Shown here: piece by piece, positions 35,790-47,100 of the stretch
How the letters are laid out: each line of letters starts with the position of its first letter
Position numbering within the stretch: the first letter of the stretch is position 1
NCBI GenBank assembly: GCA_964579825.1
Contig: CAZOHT010000008.1
Coordinates: 1 to 64,000 of the forward strand
Reading direction: 5' to 3'
Length of the DNA stretch: 64,000 bases
DNA from: SPCO01 sp964579825
GTDB taxonomy: Bacteria > Chloroflexota > Limnocylindria > Limnocylindrales > CSP1-4
The notes under the pieces: model-generated
Told to the model about the DNA's origin: nothing
What the model saw: the letters and a program-made list of their open reading frames with translations, nothing else
Database searches by the model: none
Position numbers and translations under genes: made by a program

Positions 35790-35889
35790 GAAGGTCTCTC
35801 CCGACCGCCGCGGGATGGGCGATCGGCCAGGCGGATCGCCGATGAGGCGACCGGAATGACGCCGTGGACCGGGTGGGATACTCCCCTTC
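35790..35889 (-). promoter_or_regulatory. yybP-ykoY (manganese) riboswitch ahead of terC
   Basis: On the minus strand the 100-nt leader starts GAAGGGGAGTATCCC and ends CGGTCGGGAGAGACCTTC. The outer helix P1 pairs GAAGG (35889-35885) with CCTTC (35794-35790). The invariant 5' GGGGAGUA and 3' GAGAGACC loops that cradle Mn2+ are present. Between them are a CGUCAUUCCGG-like arm and a GGUCGCCUCAUCGGCGAUC hairpin. The element ends 23 nt before the GTG, overlapping no SD, so either translational or Rho-type control is possible. Confidence 0.85.
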
Positions 35890-35898
35890 GTGCCCGGA

Positions 35899-35928
35899 AT
35901 CCTCGGATGCGCGCCCGGGCGCTGTCAA
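35899..35928 (-). promoter_or_regulatory. Sigma-70-type promoter for the riboswitch-terC unit
   Basis: TTGACA (-35) at 35928-35923 and GAGGAT (-10-like) at 35904-35899, 18-bp spacer. Initiation 7-10 nt further would fall at about 35890, exactly the 5' end of the riboswitch. Confidence 0.65.
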
Positions 35929-35963
35929 GTGCGGCCAGGTCGTGGGCGGGATCGCGTCCGCCG

Positions 35964-36770
35964 TCAGGAGGCCGCGACGGCGCCTGGGTACGCGGACCGG
36001 AAGCTCGCCTCGCGCTCGACCGTCCATCGGGCGCCGAGCGGTAGCGGCAGGGCGGTCCAGCCGGCTTCGCATGGCAGCCCCGCGGCGACATGCAGGGTCA
36101 GCTCACCGGACTTGGACTGTAGGATGTACGAGTAGACCGTGGTCAGCGGCACCCCGTGATTGCAGATGCCGGTCGCGCCATCGTCGTGCGAGGCCAGCAT
36201 CGCCTTCAGGTCATCCACCGAGCGCACATCGCCCAGACGTGCCTGGGCCGACACGAACCGCGTCGCCGAGCAGGCGAGTCCAGCGGGCGAGCTTGTATCG
36301 CCGAACAGGGGCTGGTGATTGGTCCGGAAGATCCGGGATGCCTGCTGTTCGACCCGGATCGCTTGTCCCCGGACCTCGACCGCGGCGAGGTCCTGACGAT
36401 CCGCGAGGATCAGATTGCCCCACCAGTAGGGCTGGGCAGCCACCTCGTCCGAGATCGCCGAGATCGCCTCCTCGACGGTCCTTGCCTCCCGAAGGGCCGT
36501 TTCCACGAGGCGATCGTAGTTCTGGTGGCTGGGCTCGGTGATCTTCACGTCGTTGACGCAGGCGAACAGCCCATGCCGGTTCGCGCCCACGGACAGGCCG
36601 GAGAAGACGCTCTCGATGGTCCCGTCGGCGGCGAACGTCTCGAGGCCCATGGGCCCGAACACGTCCGCATCCAGCACCAGGCGATCCGAGAAGCTCGACC
36701 GGGCGAAGTCCTTGTTCTTGAACAGCAGGAACTCGTCGTCGTCGATCCGCAAGGCCCCGATCGTGCACAT
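35964..36770 (-). CDS. Ntn-hydrolase of the C45/choloylglycine type
   Basis: 268 residues from ATG 36770. The protein begins Met-Cys-Thr-Ile, so removal of Met exposes an N-terminal Cys nucleophile, the mark of this group of Ntn hydrolases (penicillin V acylase, bile-salt hydrolase, C45 acyltransferase). The rest agrees: DEFLLFKNKDF near residue 12, GLSVGANRHGLFACVNDVK, 'RTNHQPLF' with the family's Arg/Asn region, and the 'GICNHG' segment near 215. It cleaves an amide; the substrate is unknown. An earlier in-frame start at 36782 would bury the Cys, so I prefer 36770. Divergent from ectC (56-bp gap). Confidence 0.82.
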   Translation of the reverse strand: MCTIGALRIDDDEFLLFKNKDFARSSFSDRLVLDADVFGPMGLETFAADGTIESVFSGLSVGANRHGLFACVNDVKITEPSHQNYDRLVETALREARTVEEAISAISDEVAAQPYWWGNLILADRQDLAAVEVRGQAIRVEQQASRIFRTNHQPLFGDTSSPAGLACSATRFVSAQARLGDVRSVDDLKAMLASHDDGATGICNHGVPLTTVYSYILQSKSGELTLHVAAGLPCEAGWTALPLPLGARWTVEREASFRSAYPGAVAAS

Positions 36771-36826
36771 GCCCGATAGCATGCACGGTGCGAACCGCGC
36801 CGATGCCCAGCTAGGGAGTCTCGAGC

Positions 36827-37213
36827 ATGATCATCAAGCGACTGGACGACATCGTGGGCACGGACCGTCACGCCACGGGCGACGGATGGCAGAGCCGCCG
36901 GCTCCTGCTCGGTGACGACGGGCTGGGCTACTCATTGCACGACACGGTGATCGACGAGGGTTGCGAACTGACCCTGCAGTACAAGAACCACATCGAGAGC
37001 AACTACTGCATCGCGGGCATCGGCGAAGTCGTCGATGTCGCGACCGGTGAGGTGTACCCGATCGCACCCGGCACGCTCTACGCGCTCGACGAGCACGACG
37101 CCCACATCCTGCGGGCGCTCAAGGGCCAGCTTCGCCTGGTCTGCGTCTTCACGCCGGCACTGACCGGTCGCGAGCGTCATGACGCCGACGGCAGCTATGC
37201 GTTGCTGGACTAG
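36827..37213 (+). CDS. ectC: L-ectoine synthase
   Basis: 128 residues, full length for EctC. Cyclises N-gamma-acetyl-diaminobutyrate to the osmolyte ectoine. Nearly every family motif is present: MIIKRLDDIVGTDR, WQSRRLLLGDDGLGYSLHDT, LQYKNHIESNYCIAG-x-GE, VYPIAPGTLYALDEHD, and VCVFTPALTGRERHDADG. That covers the cupin iron ligands (Glu, Tyr, His) and the C-terminal lid. The ATG at 36827 has GGGAG upstream. No ectA or ectB is adjacent, so this is a lone ectC, which may work with imported precursor or with genes elsewhere. Confidence 0.93.
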   Translation: MIIKRLDDIVGTDRHATGDGWQSRRLLLGDDGLGYSLHDTVIDEGCELTLQYKNHIESNYCIAGIGEVVDVATGEVYPIAPGTLYALDEHDAHILRALKGQLRLVCVFTPALTGRERHDADGSYALLD

Positions 37214-37277
37214 CGGGGCGGCGGCGACGCGCGGTTGAGGCGCGCGCTCGCTCTGCGATAGACTCTCCCTCTCCCGA

Positions 37278-37321
37278 GCGGGAGTAGCTCAGTCGGCAGA
37301 GCGTCTGCTTCCCAAGCCGAC
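37278..37321 (+). pseudogene. tRNA-Gly(CCC), 5' half only
   Basis: GCGGGAG (acceptor strand), TAGCTCAGTCGGCAGAGC (D-arm) and GTCTGCTTCCCAAGCCGA (anticodon arm, anticodon CCC, one mismatch in the stem) match a typical tRNA-Gly(CCC). Beyond 37321 no T-arm or CUCCCGC acceptor strand follows. A promoter-like TAGACT at about 37261 lies at the usual distance. The 3' half has thus been lost or displaced, as happens at island integration sites. The following gene-free stretch to 37560 shows no recognisable feature. Confidence 0.65.
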
Positions 37322-37560
37322 TGTCTGGCGGTTCCGGCCCTACCTTCATGCAATTTGACTGGCTCGACTGATCGTGCCCAATTGCGAGTTTTGAGAGCCG
37401 CTGCCACACGTCAGAACGCTCTGCGAGTTAGTTGTATGAGCAACGAAAGTCAGCCGCGGATCGGCCCATCGACCAGGCATTCGCATCCGCGCGCGCTCTT
37501 GTGACCGTTAACTCGATGTAAAGCGATATGCGTCGCGGTGGAGCGCGGCAGTGGCCAGCG

Positions 37561-38166
37561 TCAGCCGGGGATGGACTGACCTTCGTTTGGGGACACCCAA
37601 CGGGTTCCCGCAATGGGCCAGACCTCTTTGAACTGAAATCCAACCAGTCCTGCCTTGGTGACGGTGTCCACAAAACTCTGAGTCACGAGGATCGCGCCAT
37701 CTGGCCACTGACTCAACTTGAAAATTGGCTTACCGTCCAACGCGGATGGGTTTAGCGCATATCGCACAATGTCGCCGATCCCACCAGACGGATATCGGAA
37801 GATGCTCGATTCGGACTCCACCAAAGCGTCAAGCATGCAGGTGACGCTTACCAAGTGGTAGGTCAAGCCGGGCGACCGGACCGGCAGCAGTCGAGCGCAC
37901 GATGAGACTAGCGGTGTGAGCACCTCTGCCGCGCGTGACGATAGCAACGGTATGCCCGTCACCCAAGTCGCTAGGTCCGTCGGCCGACCGGGCGACTTGT
38001 CGTCTGAGGGAACCACATAGGCATCAGGAGGAGTCCAGTCTGCAGACGGCTGCAAGCGATGAAAGTCCGTGAAGAAGTCATGCTCGTCTTGAGGTTGCGC
38101 GAGCCCGAGGATGATGGCGCCCTCCACAGCTCTGAGCCGGAAGACTGACGTGTGCGGGTCCCTCAT
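37561..38166 (-). CDS. Presumed immunity protein for the AHH nuclease toxin (Imm11/Imm43-like)
   Basis: 201 residues, no signal peptide. The gene overlaps the stop of the giant RHS gene by 4 bp (ATGA), as toxin-immunity pairs usually do. The sequence pattern TWVTGIPLLSSRAAEVLTPLV, then ARLLPV...YHLVSVTCMLDALVESES, and a C-terminal SFVDTVTKAGLVGFQFKEVWPI resembles DUF1629/Imm11- or Imm43-type immunity proteins, in which a late helix-turn contains 'GL-x-G-[FL]-x-F-x-E-[VL]'. It should bind and block the AHH nuclease in the cytoplasm. The specific family is tentative; the role rests on position. Confidence 0.7.
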   Translation of the reverse strand: MRDPHTSVFRLRAVEGAIILGLAQPQDEHDFFTDFHRLQPSADWTPPDAYVVPSDDKSPGRPTDLATWVTGIPLLSSRAAEVLTPLVSSCARLLPVRSPGLTYHLVSVTCMLDALVESESSIFRYPSGGIGDIVRYALNPSALDGKPIFKLSQWPDGAILVTQSFVDTVTKAGLVGFQFKEVWPIAGTRWVSPNEGQSIPG

Positions 38167-41100
38167 GGCCACTCGGTCCCTGCGGCTTGCGCCGCTAGTA
38201 GGCTCGCTCTGACGAATTGAAGGGTTGCAATGACTTCGTCCCTTGAATTTGCCCTCTGGAGAAGGTTCGACACCTCGAGGGTGTAGACCGCACGAGTCGT
38301 GTCGGTGAGGTGAAAGCCTCTGTCAAGGTACACGCCATTCAAGGCCGAGTCGCCATCAATCCCGAAACGCTCTAGGACGGCCCGCGAAGCAGCCGCAGCT
38401 GGACGCGTGACTTCGACGATGTGGTGCGCCTGCGCGTTGACGGGCTTGGCAGCGCCCGGCCCCAGCTCGGCCAACAGTGCGCGATTTAACATTTCTCGCG
38501 AAAGGGCGGCCGACCGCCCAAAGAACCCTCCTGCGGCTGGGCCGGCTGGTGTCGAGAGGTTGGCCAATTCCTGACTAATCGCCGCGAGCCGGGCACCCGC
38601 GGGCGCCACGAGCCCGGCACCGACTGCGGCCTCGTCGCCCGGGATTCCATCCAAGGTTGCTGCGGCCAGCACGATCAGCTCCAGGCCGAAGACAAGCGCA
38701 GCCGTTCGCTGTTCGGCCTGAAGCTGGCACGCCTCCGGGTTGACTTCACAGAACTGCTGATCTGCCTGCCGGATTCGGTCCATCCCGGCTCTCCAAGCGT
38801 CACAGGCGGCTTCGTCGCGCAGAACGAGGCAGCTTGTATAGACAGTGTCTAGATCGCCCTGCGTGAACGGTGCGCCCGAAGGCCCAACCCACACGCCGGC
38901 GACCATCTTGATAAGAGGCGGCGTCACCGTCGTTGGCGAGCTGTCGTTGTCTTTGGTTCGGCTCGTTTGGCTCTTGCTGGGCTGCCGCAGCCCGCTAGCT
39001 CCCCCGCCCCCACCGTCGCTTCGTGGTACCCAGTTGATCGCCCCGCAGTCCTCGGGACCGAGGTTGCAGATCTGACCCTCCGCGTAATGCCCGGTCGGGT
39101 CGATCAGGCTGGCTGGGTTGCCCAAGGCATAAAGGAAGCGGTTCATCGTCGCCGGGTTCTGCACTGATCCCGCGTATGAGTCGAGCTGGGTGAACGCGCC
39201 GATGCCCGGGCTGTAGAAGCGGGCGCTCATGTCATACAGCGGCGTCGTGCTCGGGCTGATATCGAGGCGGCCCTGGTACTTCGTGTCGAGCTTGACCGAG
39301 CCCGTGCCGGTATAGGGGGTGCCCATCGTCTGGCCGTAGGCGTCGTAGCGGATGGCGTTGGCGATGGTGACCGCCGCGGCCTGCTCCATGGCGGCCACGT
39401 TGCCATGGAGGTCGGGGATCAGGAAGGCGCTGGTGCTGCCGTCCTTGGTGGCGACGCGTGAGCCGTCCTCGGTGACCGCCGAGATCCGGGTCGTCGTGCC
39501 GGTGATGACCGACGTGACCTCACTCGTGCCGACGTAGGCGTACTTCTCGACGACACCGTTGACCGTGCGTTCGCGGTTGCGGCCGAGGGCGTCGAACTTG
39601 AAGGTCGAGCTCTGGGCGCCGGCGGTGATCGACGTCAGGTGCGATGCCGTGTCGTAGGCGTAGGTGGTCGCGGTGCCGGCGCTATCGCGACTGGTGGTCA
39701 TGTTGCCGTAGCGGTCGTAGGCGAACGTGATGTCGGCCCCGCCGTTGATCTTCTGCTTCGTGAGCTGGTCGGTCCGGTCGTAGAAGTAATCGACCGTGGT
39801 CGTGCCACCCTCGACCTTGCGCGTCCGGTTGCCATCGCGGTCGTACTGGTAGGACCGACTCGAGGCCAGGCCGGATTCACCCGTGAGCCGTCCCAGGGCG
39901 TCGTACGTCAACGTGTTCGTGTTGGTGCCGTTGTCACCGGTCGGGCCGGTCAGCGAGCGAGCCTCGGTCAGCACGTTGCTGTCGCGGTCGTAGGTCTGGC
40001 TGAAGGTGTTGCCGTTGGCCTTGGTGATCGTCGTCGGTCGGCGCGCCGTGTCGTACGCGAACGTGAGCGTCTCGCCGTTGGGGAACGTCCGACTCGCGAT
40101 GAGACCGTCGAAGCGATACGTGAAGTCGGCTGAGGTGGCGTAGATCGAGCCCGCCGTGACCGCCTTGACCTGCTGGGCCCAGTCGTACGAGAAGCCGGTC
40201 GCGTAGGTCGTCCCGGTCGACGCCGGGTTGGTGTCCACGCGGCTGGTGACGAGGCCGTCGACGTAGTCGTAGTCGGTCATGGTCGTCCCGCCGACCTTGA
40301 TCTCATTCAGCCAACCCTCGCCGGTGTAGGTGAAGTCGAGCGTGTGGCTGTCGAGGCCGTCGTTGGTGCCGTTCCAGGCGGTCTGGGTCGGCGACCCATC
40401 GACCGCGTACGCGGTCGTGGTGGTCTGCTTGGGTGAACCGGTCCCCGACCCGGCGTAGACGATGCTGGATGTGACCCGCCCGACATCGTCGTAGGCCATG
40501 TCGACATGGCGCCCGATCGTCGGGAAGAGGGTCGGGCTCTGGTCGGTGACCGAGGCCAGGCGGCCGCCGGTCTCGTACGCCCAGACCGTCGTGTCGAGCG
40601 CGGTCGCCGTCACGTTGACCGGGGCGACCTGGGTGGCCATCCGGCCCATCGCGTCGTACGTGTAATGCCAGGCGCTCTTGTAGTCGTTGCCAGTGGTCAC
40701 GGTCTGGGTCGGGTTGCAGCTGTCGACGACCACGGCGGTCGCCGGACAGTAGGCCGTCAGCTCGCCCAGGGCGTCGTAGGCAAACGTGCTCCGCAGGTCG
40801 TCCGCGCCGGTCGGCCCTGACGACGTCCCGTCGTCGTAGTTGGCGGTCGTCGCGACCGTCCGCCCGAGCCGGTCGTACCCGTACGTCGTGTGCGTGCCCG
40901 TCGCGTCGAAGGCGTCCTCGACGCGACCGAGGGGGTCGTACTCCGTGGTCGACGTCAGGTTGACCGCCCCCGTCGTGCCGCCACCGGCGACGTCGTTGAC
41001 GGTGACCGACGTCACGCGTCCCATCGCGTCGTAGCCCGTGGCGGTCACGAGCGAGGCATCGCCCGGGGCTCCCCCGATGACGATCGAGCGGATGATCCGG

Positions 41101-44100
41101 CTGTTGGCGTCGTATACGGTCTCGGTCGGGATGTTGGTATCCGGGCCAAGGGCGTTCTGCGCCGCTGCGGATGCGTTCCAGACGGTGATGTCGTCCAGGT
41201 AGACGGAGACCGATGACGCGCTGCCGACTCGTTTGTAGGCGAGGTAGGCCACAGTCTGGTTCGTGGCTGGCGTCCACGTCACGGTCAGGGCCTGCCAGGT
41301 CCCGGTACCGGCGATCGACGTGCTCGTGTCACTGTCCGTGTTCGTCCCGAGGTAGGCGTTGATCGTCGTGCCGATGGGTGCATACACCCAGGCCGTCGCC
41401 TTGTAGGTGTCGCTCGATTGGTAGGTTCCGCTCAGGGCCCAGACCGCGCCGGCGTTCGCAGCTGATCCGGTGTCGATCTTCAGTCGTCCTTCACCGGACG
41501 CCGGGGTCGGACTCGTGACACCGAGCTGGGCGGTGAGGGTCGACCCTGCGCTCACGAAGTCGCCCGACGAACTCCAGTCGGTCGCGCTGCCGTCTTCGAA
41601 GTTCTCGGCGCTGATCTGGGCTTCACCGCTCGTGTCGTAATGGGCGAGGGTCTTCGTGACGCGCCCGGCGGCGTCGTAGACCGACTTCGTCCAGACCAAC
41701 GCGCCATCGGTCGTCCGAGCGTCACTGACTCGATCGACGCGGCCTGAGGGTCGATACACGGTCTTCGCATACCGACCCGATGCGATGTCGGTGACGCGAT
41801 TGGGCCGACCGACCGCGTCGTACGCGGTGGTCGTCGTTCGGGCCGCCGGATCGGTCACCGACGTCACGAGACCGGTCAATCCATACGTCGTCGTCGTGAC
41901 GAGATCTGACTCCGGCTCCGCTGCCCCACCGGTGCCATCGACGTAGTTCACGATGGCCTGGACGGCGCGACCCGCGAGGTCGAGTCGCTGCACGGTCAGG
42001 TTGTCGTAGGCATCCCGCGTCGCTACGGTGCGGCCGTTCAGGTCGAGCACGCTGACCGAGTTGCAGGTCCCGGAGCCCGATGGGCAGGCGTGCCCCGTGG
42101 TGGATGTGACCGGCAGCTTCACGCCGGTCGGCACGGCGCGCGACAGGCCATTGGCCGACGCGAAATCACTCGTCGTGACGCGCGGTGTGCCGGTCCCGCC
42201 CGCGCCCGGCCAGACCGTCGAGGTGAGGACGTTGCCCAGGAGGTCGTAGGTCGATTCGCTGACCGCCTCGATGCCACCATCGTCGCCGGTCGTCTTGATC
42301 ACCCGCCCGAACGCGTCGTACTCGTAGGACGTGATGACGTCGTCGAGGACGGTCGGGACACCGGGCACATCATTGGCGATGACGGCGATCCGCTGGCCGA
42401 CGAGGTCGTATTGGTAGGTGGTCTTGATCGTGTCGGGCGTCGTGACATCGATCGGATGGTTGAGTGCGTCGTACCGCGTCGTCGTGGGCGGGCCCAACGG
42501 GAGCTGGACTGTGAGCGCGTTGCCGACGAGGTCGTAGGTCGTGGTCGTCGCGTTGCCGGCGCCATCGGTGACGGTGTCGCGATCGGTCATCGCGCCGTTG
42601 CCTTGGCCAGCGGCCTTGTAGTGGTCGGTCGAGGTGACGCCGTCGGGGTCGGTCGTGACCAGCGGTCGTCCCCAGGCGTCATACGTCGTGGTGGTGGTCA
42701 GGTCCTCGCTCGTCGCGTCCGTCACGGTGCCGACGTCATTGACGATGACCGACGTGGCGAAGATGGCCGGGTTGACGGCACTCGAGGCATAGACCGGGTT
42801 GTTGACGACCACGCCCCCACCACCGGCCGGCGACAAGGTCGTGGTCGTCTCGATGAGACCGGTCCCGCCGTAGGTCATCTGGGCGAACGTCGTGAAGAGC
42901 GCGATGTCATCGACGTACACGGATCCGCCGGCGTTCGAGTTCTCGATCTTGACGCGCACGCGGCCATCGCTGTCCATCGGGATCGGCAGATCCCAGGCGT
43001 GGCTCGTCCAACTCGTCTCGCTGTAGTCGACGCCCATCCCGCCGAACGCGACCCAGTTGTTGCTGCTCCGTTTCCAGTAGCTGGCGGTGTAGCGGGCCGT
43101 GCCCGCGCCGGAGACCAGGTTCCAACCCTGTAGTCGGAAGGTCTGCCCGGGCACCAAGGTCCGTTCCTGGATCGTGGTGCCACTCCCGGCAAGCTTGATC
43201 GAGCCGAGACCGCCGGCGTGGACCGTGGTCGTCTCGAACGTGGCACTCGTGCTCCGCCAGCCCGAGGCGATGCCATCCTCGAAGCCCGGGTTGGCCAGGA
43301 ACTGATCGGTCGTCTGGACCGGGTGGCCGAGGCTGTCGTAACTCGTCGCCTGGTCGACCACGGCGATCGAGCGCGCCGAGGCGTACAGGTTGGCCATCTG
43401 GGAGCGGTCGAGCGCGACCTTGTAGACCGCCACCTCGTCGATCGAGCCGTTGAACCATTCCGGTGTGACCGAATCGCGCCCGTTCGTGCCGATCTGGAGC
43501 TTGCGGGTGTTGTCGACGACGAGCGGCGTCCCGGCCGTCGTGAACGGCCCAGAACTGATGAGCACCCCGTCGACGTAGATCGCGACCGTGTCGGCCGCGT
43601 CGTCGACACTAAGGCCGACCTGGATCCAACGCCCGATCTGCCAGTCGTAGGGGGCCTTGAACGACGGACGCAGCCAGGCGGAGCCATTGCCGATGTCGGC
43701 CAGGATGGCCCGAACCTTGGTCGTCGGATCGACGTACAGCTTGAGATCGAACGAGTGATCGGTCCCGGCGGCGGTGCCATAGCGGGACCCGAGGATCGCG
43801 AGCGACGTGCCGTTGCTGGCGGGCTTGACCCAGGCCACGGCGCTGAACGAGCCGGTCACCGAGCCGAACGTGCCGACCTTGGTGACCGAGTTCGACGCCG
43901 CCGTATAGGTCGCGCCGACGCTGGCCGACGACGGCGTGAGCGCGTTACTCGACGTCGCCTGGCCGACGGCGGTGTGAGTCCCGACAACGCCACCGCCAGG
44001 CGTGTTGGCATCGAGCGCAGTCCCGGACGACTCCTCGAGCCGGTAGTAGGCGAGGATGTCGGTGTTCGTCGTGCCGTTCCAGTTCTTCGTGGCGGACTCG

Positions 44101-47100
44101 ACCGCCCGCGGATAGTCGGGCGTGGCCTCGAGCACCGGGTTGATCGTGTGGGTCAGCTGGCCGCGGTCGTCGTAGGTGTAGAAGGTCCGGTACAGGTCGT
44201 CGTTGGTGTTGGCCGAGTCGACCCGGCTGGCGTACAACTGGTCGGCACTCTGGCTCCAGGCGAGCTGCCCGCCGAGCAGCGGGTTGACGTAGTTGTCGAC
44301 CTTGGCGCCAGCCCGGCTGCCCTGGCGGCTGACGACCGGATCGGCCGACGGCGTGCGGTAGGCGGTCGTTCGATTGACCCGCGACAGGCCGTCGAACTCG
44401 TGCTCCGTGCGCTTCGTGGCGGCGATCCCAGCGCCATCGGTCGGCCAGTTGCCGCTCGTCAGGCAATTGCCCGACGTGCAGCCCACCGGCACGTAGTCGA
44501 TGAACGTCCGCCCGTCGGCGATCAGGTCGGTATGGATCGCCGCCCCGGCGGCGATCGCTGGGCTGTCCTGCCACAGCGCCCTCGTCCCGAGCGGGTTCGT
44601 ACCGCGGTCCCAGGCCAGGATCCGGATGAGGTCGGCGCCACTGGCCCCGTTGTGGCTCTTGTCGGTGATCTTCATCGGCGCCCCGCTCGACCAGTCGACA
44701 GTCAAGCGGTAGTCGTCCGGGCCGTTCGTGCTGGTGAGGTCCCAGCGCGGATCGCTGACGGTCGTCAGCCGGTGGTTGGCGTCGTACACGAATCCCGTGC
44801 AGCCCGACGGCGTCCCCGGCGTCGACCCGCAGACGGCCTCGCGCCGAGCCGGCTTCACCTGGACGAGGTCGCCCGAGGTGACCTTGAATGTCGTCGCCCG
44901 CCCGGTGATCGGGCTGCCCGGCGTCCCGAGCTTCTCGGTCAGCGTGGTCGAGCCGGCTGCCCGACTGATATCGATCCGTCGGGTGTACGAACCCCCGTCG
45001 GAGGGTCCGTGGATCCCGGTCAACGTGTACGAGCGCTGGCTGTTCACGCTGGCCGTGTCGTACGTGTAATCGAGCGTGACGGTGTTCGCGTCGCGATCCT
45101 TGATGCTGGTCAGGAGCCCATCGCGGTTGAACGCGTGGACCGACCGGTCGGCGTAGGTGGCCAGGAAGTCGGCCGAGCCGGCGACGGATGCGGCCGGCAG
45201 GCTGCGGTAGGTGAGGTTGTCGAACAGGGCGAACGTGCCATCGACCGCGGACAGCACGTAGCCCGTCCAGCGCACGTCGTCGCCGACCGGGCCGTTGGGC
45301 GGCGGGGTCCCCGACGTCCCGAGCGGGTTGTCGTTGTAGAAGGACAGGATCTGACGGGCGTCCTCGAGCAGATTGCGCGTGACGTGCGACCAGGTGACCG
45401 GGACCTCGGCACTGACCTGGATCGGGTTGACCGCGTCCGATGGTGGCGTGGACCCCGCGTAGTAGGTGATCGAGCCTGTGGCATAGCCGCCGGCGCCATC
45501 CGAGTCGAGGCGCAGGTCCTTGAGATCGAACCGGATCGCGACCGATTGGCCGCCGACCTTGCGCCAGTCCCAGGCGACGAACGGGTTGGCATACAGCCCA
45601 CCCGATGACGTAAGCCAGCAGGACGTGGTCGTGTTGCAGGTCGGCGAGCCGGCGAGGTTGGCCGGCGTGACCTTGAGACTGTTCGACGACCCCGGTGCGC
45701 CCTCGGCGTAGCTCGAGGCCTTGGCCGGGTTGACCGAGAACGTCGGGAAGGTCGGCTCGGCCAGGACCGTCGAGGCACTCGGGCTGAAGTACATGCCGTC
45801 GAGGTAGGTCGACCCAGAGCTCGACGGCCGGCTCTTGACGACGACACCGGTGACCTCGAACTGGTCGAACGTGCCGCCGGGAAGCAACGTGCGCACGTCG
45901 TCATACACGTTCCGCAGCGCGATCGTTCGCCAGGTGTCGGCCACCGTCCCGCCGTAGTCGACCTGGGCGAATCCGGTCGACCAGGTCGTGCCGACGGTGT
46001 ACACGATCCAGGTATCGGGGTAGTCCGCGCTGTTCGTGGCGTTGTGGATCTTGAGGGCCACGCCGGTCCCGACGGCCGAAGTCGTCCGGATCGCGAACGA
46101 GAAGTAGCGATACGTGTTGAGCGAGATGGTCGGCGTGTAGGCGGACAGGGAGATGTCGACGTCCGCGTTGACGCGCACGACGGACGGACCCGACTTGTCC
46201 GGGATGGTCTGGCTCGCGGCTGTGTACAACTTGCCGGTCAGCGTCGTCCCACCGCCGCCGTTCTCATCGAAGAACGTGATCCGCGGTCGCTCGACGAGGA
46301 CCGGTGCCCCGGCGATCTGCCCCTGGCCGTCGGTGTTCAGGAAGCTGCGGGCACCCGACGCATCCTGGTACGTGTAGGCACCTGACTGGTCGGCTGCCGA
46401 TGTGTCGGTGAAGTGCTCGTCCCAGTTGGTCGACCAGCCACACGCCTCGAGCATCCCGACGTACTTGGTCGGCGCGCCCGTCGATGGACAGTCGAGGACG
46501 GCGGTCGCGCTGTCGTAGTTGTAGGCGACGCCCATCGCCACCAGATCGCTGAAGCCGATCCCGCCGGCACCGGTGTAGTGCAGGTTGCGGGTCGCGAGGT
46601 CGATGCCGAGCGAGCCGCCGTCGCCGGTCGTCGTGGACTTCAGGTCGTTGCCCGGGGCGCCCGAACCGACCGTGACGCTGAACTCGTCGCGCTCGACCGA
46701 CGACGAGCCGGTCCAGCGGGTGTTGTCGCTGGACAGGACCTTCTTGTCGCGACTGTTGTAGGCCGACGGCTTGGCCCAGTCCGACGCGTACAGCCGCGTC
46801 CCGCTCGATCCGCCGAAGCGATGGATGAGATCGAGCCGCAGGCTGTACGTGCCCGGCACCGAGGGCGGCGTGATGGCCAGCGACATGATCGGCGTCGGGT
46901 TGGCGCCGCCGATCGCCGACGGGACGTCGGCCGCGAAGTCGGCCTGGCCGGACGCCGCGGTCTTGCCCTTCTGGTCGAGGAAGCGATAGCCGACCTGGTA
47001 GCAGTCGGCGTCGCCTGCGCTCGTGCAGCGGTCGAACGCGAAGCCCGACACGTTGTTGGTCAGGGTGATCGGCAACACGGTGGCGACGCCGGCGGTCATC

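Noticed and set aside
43218..45608. A 796-residue open frame on the plus strand inside the RHS gene
   Set aside because: It is the mirror of the YD-repeat coding sequence; long antisense frames are expected in high-GC repeats, and it has Arg/Asp/Gly-rich nonsense composition.
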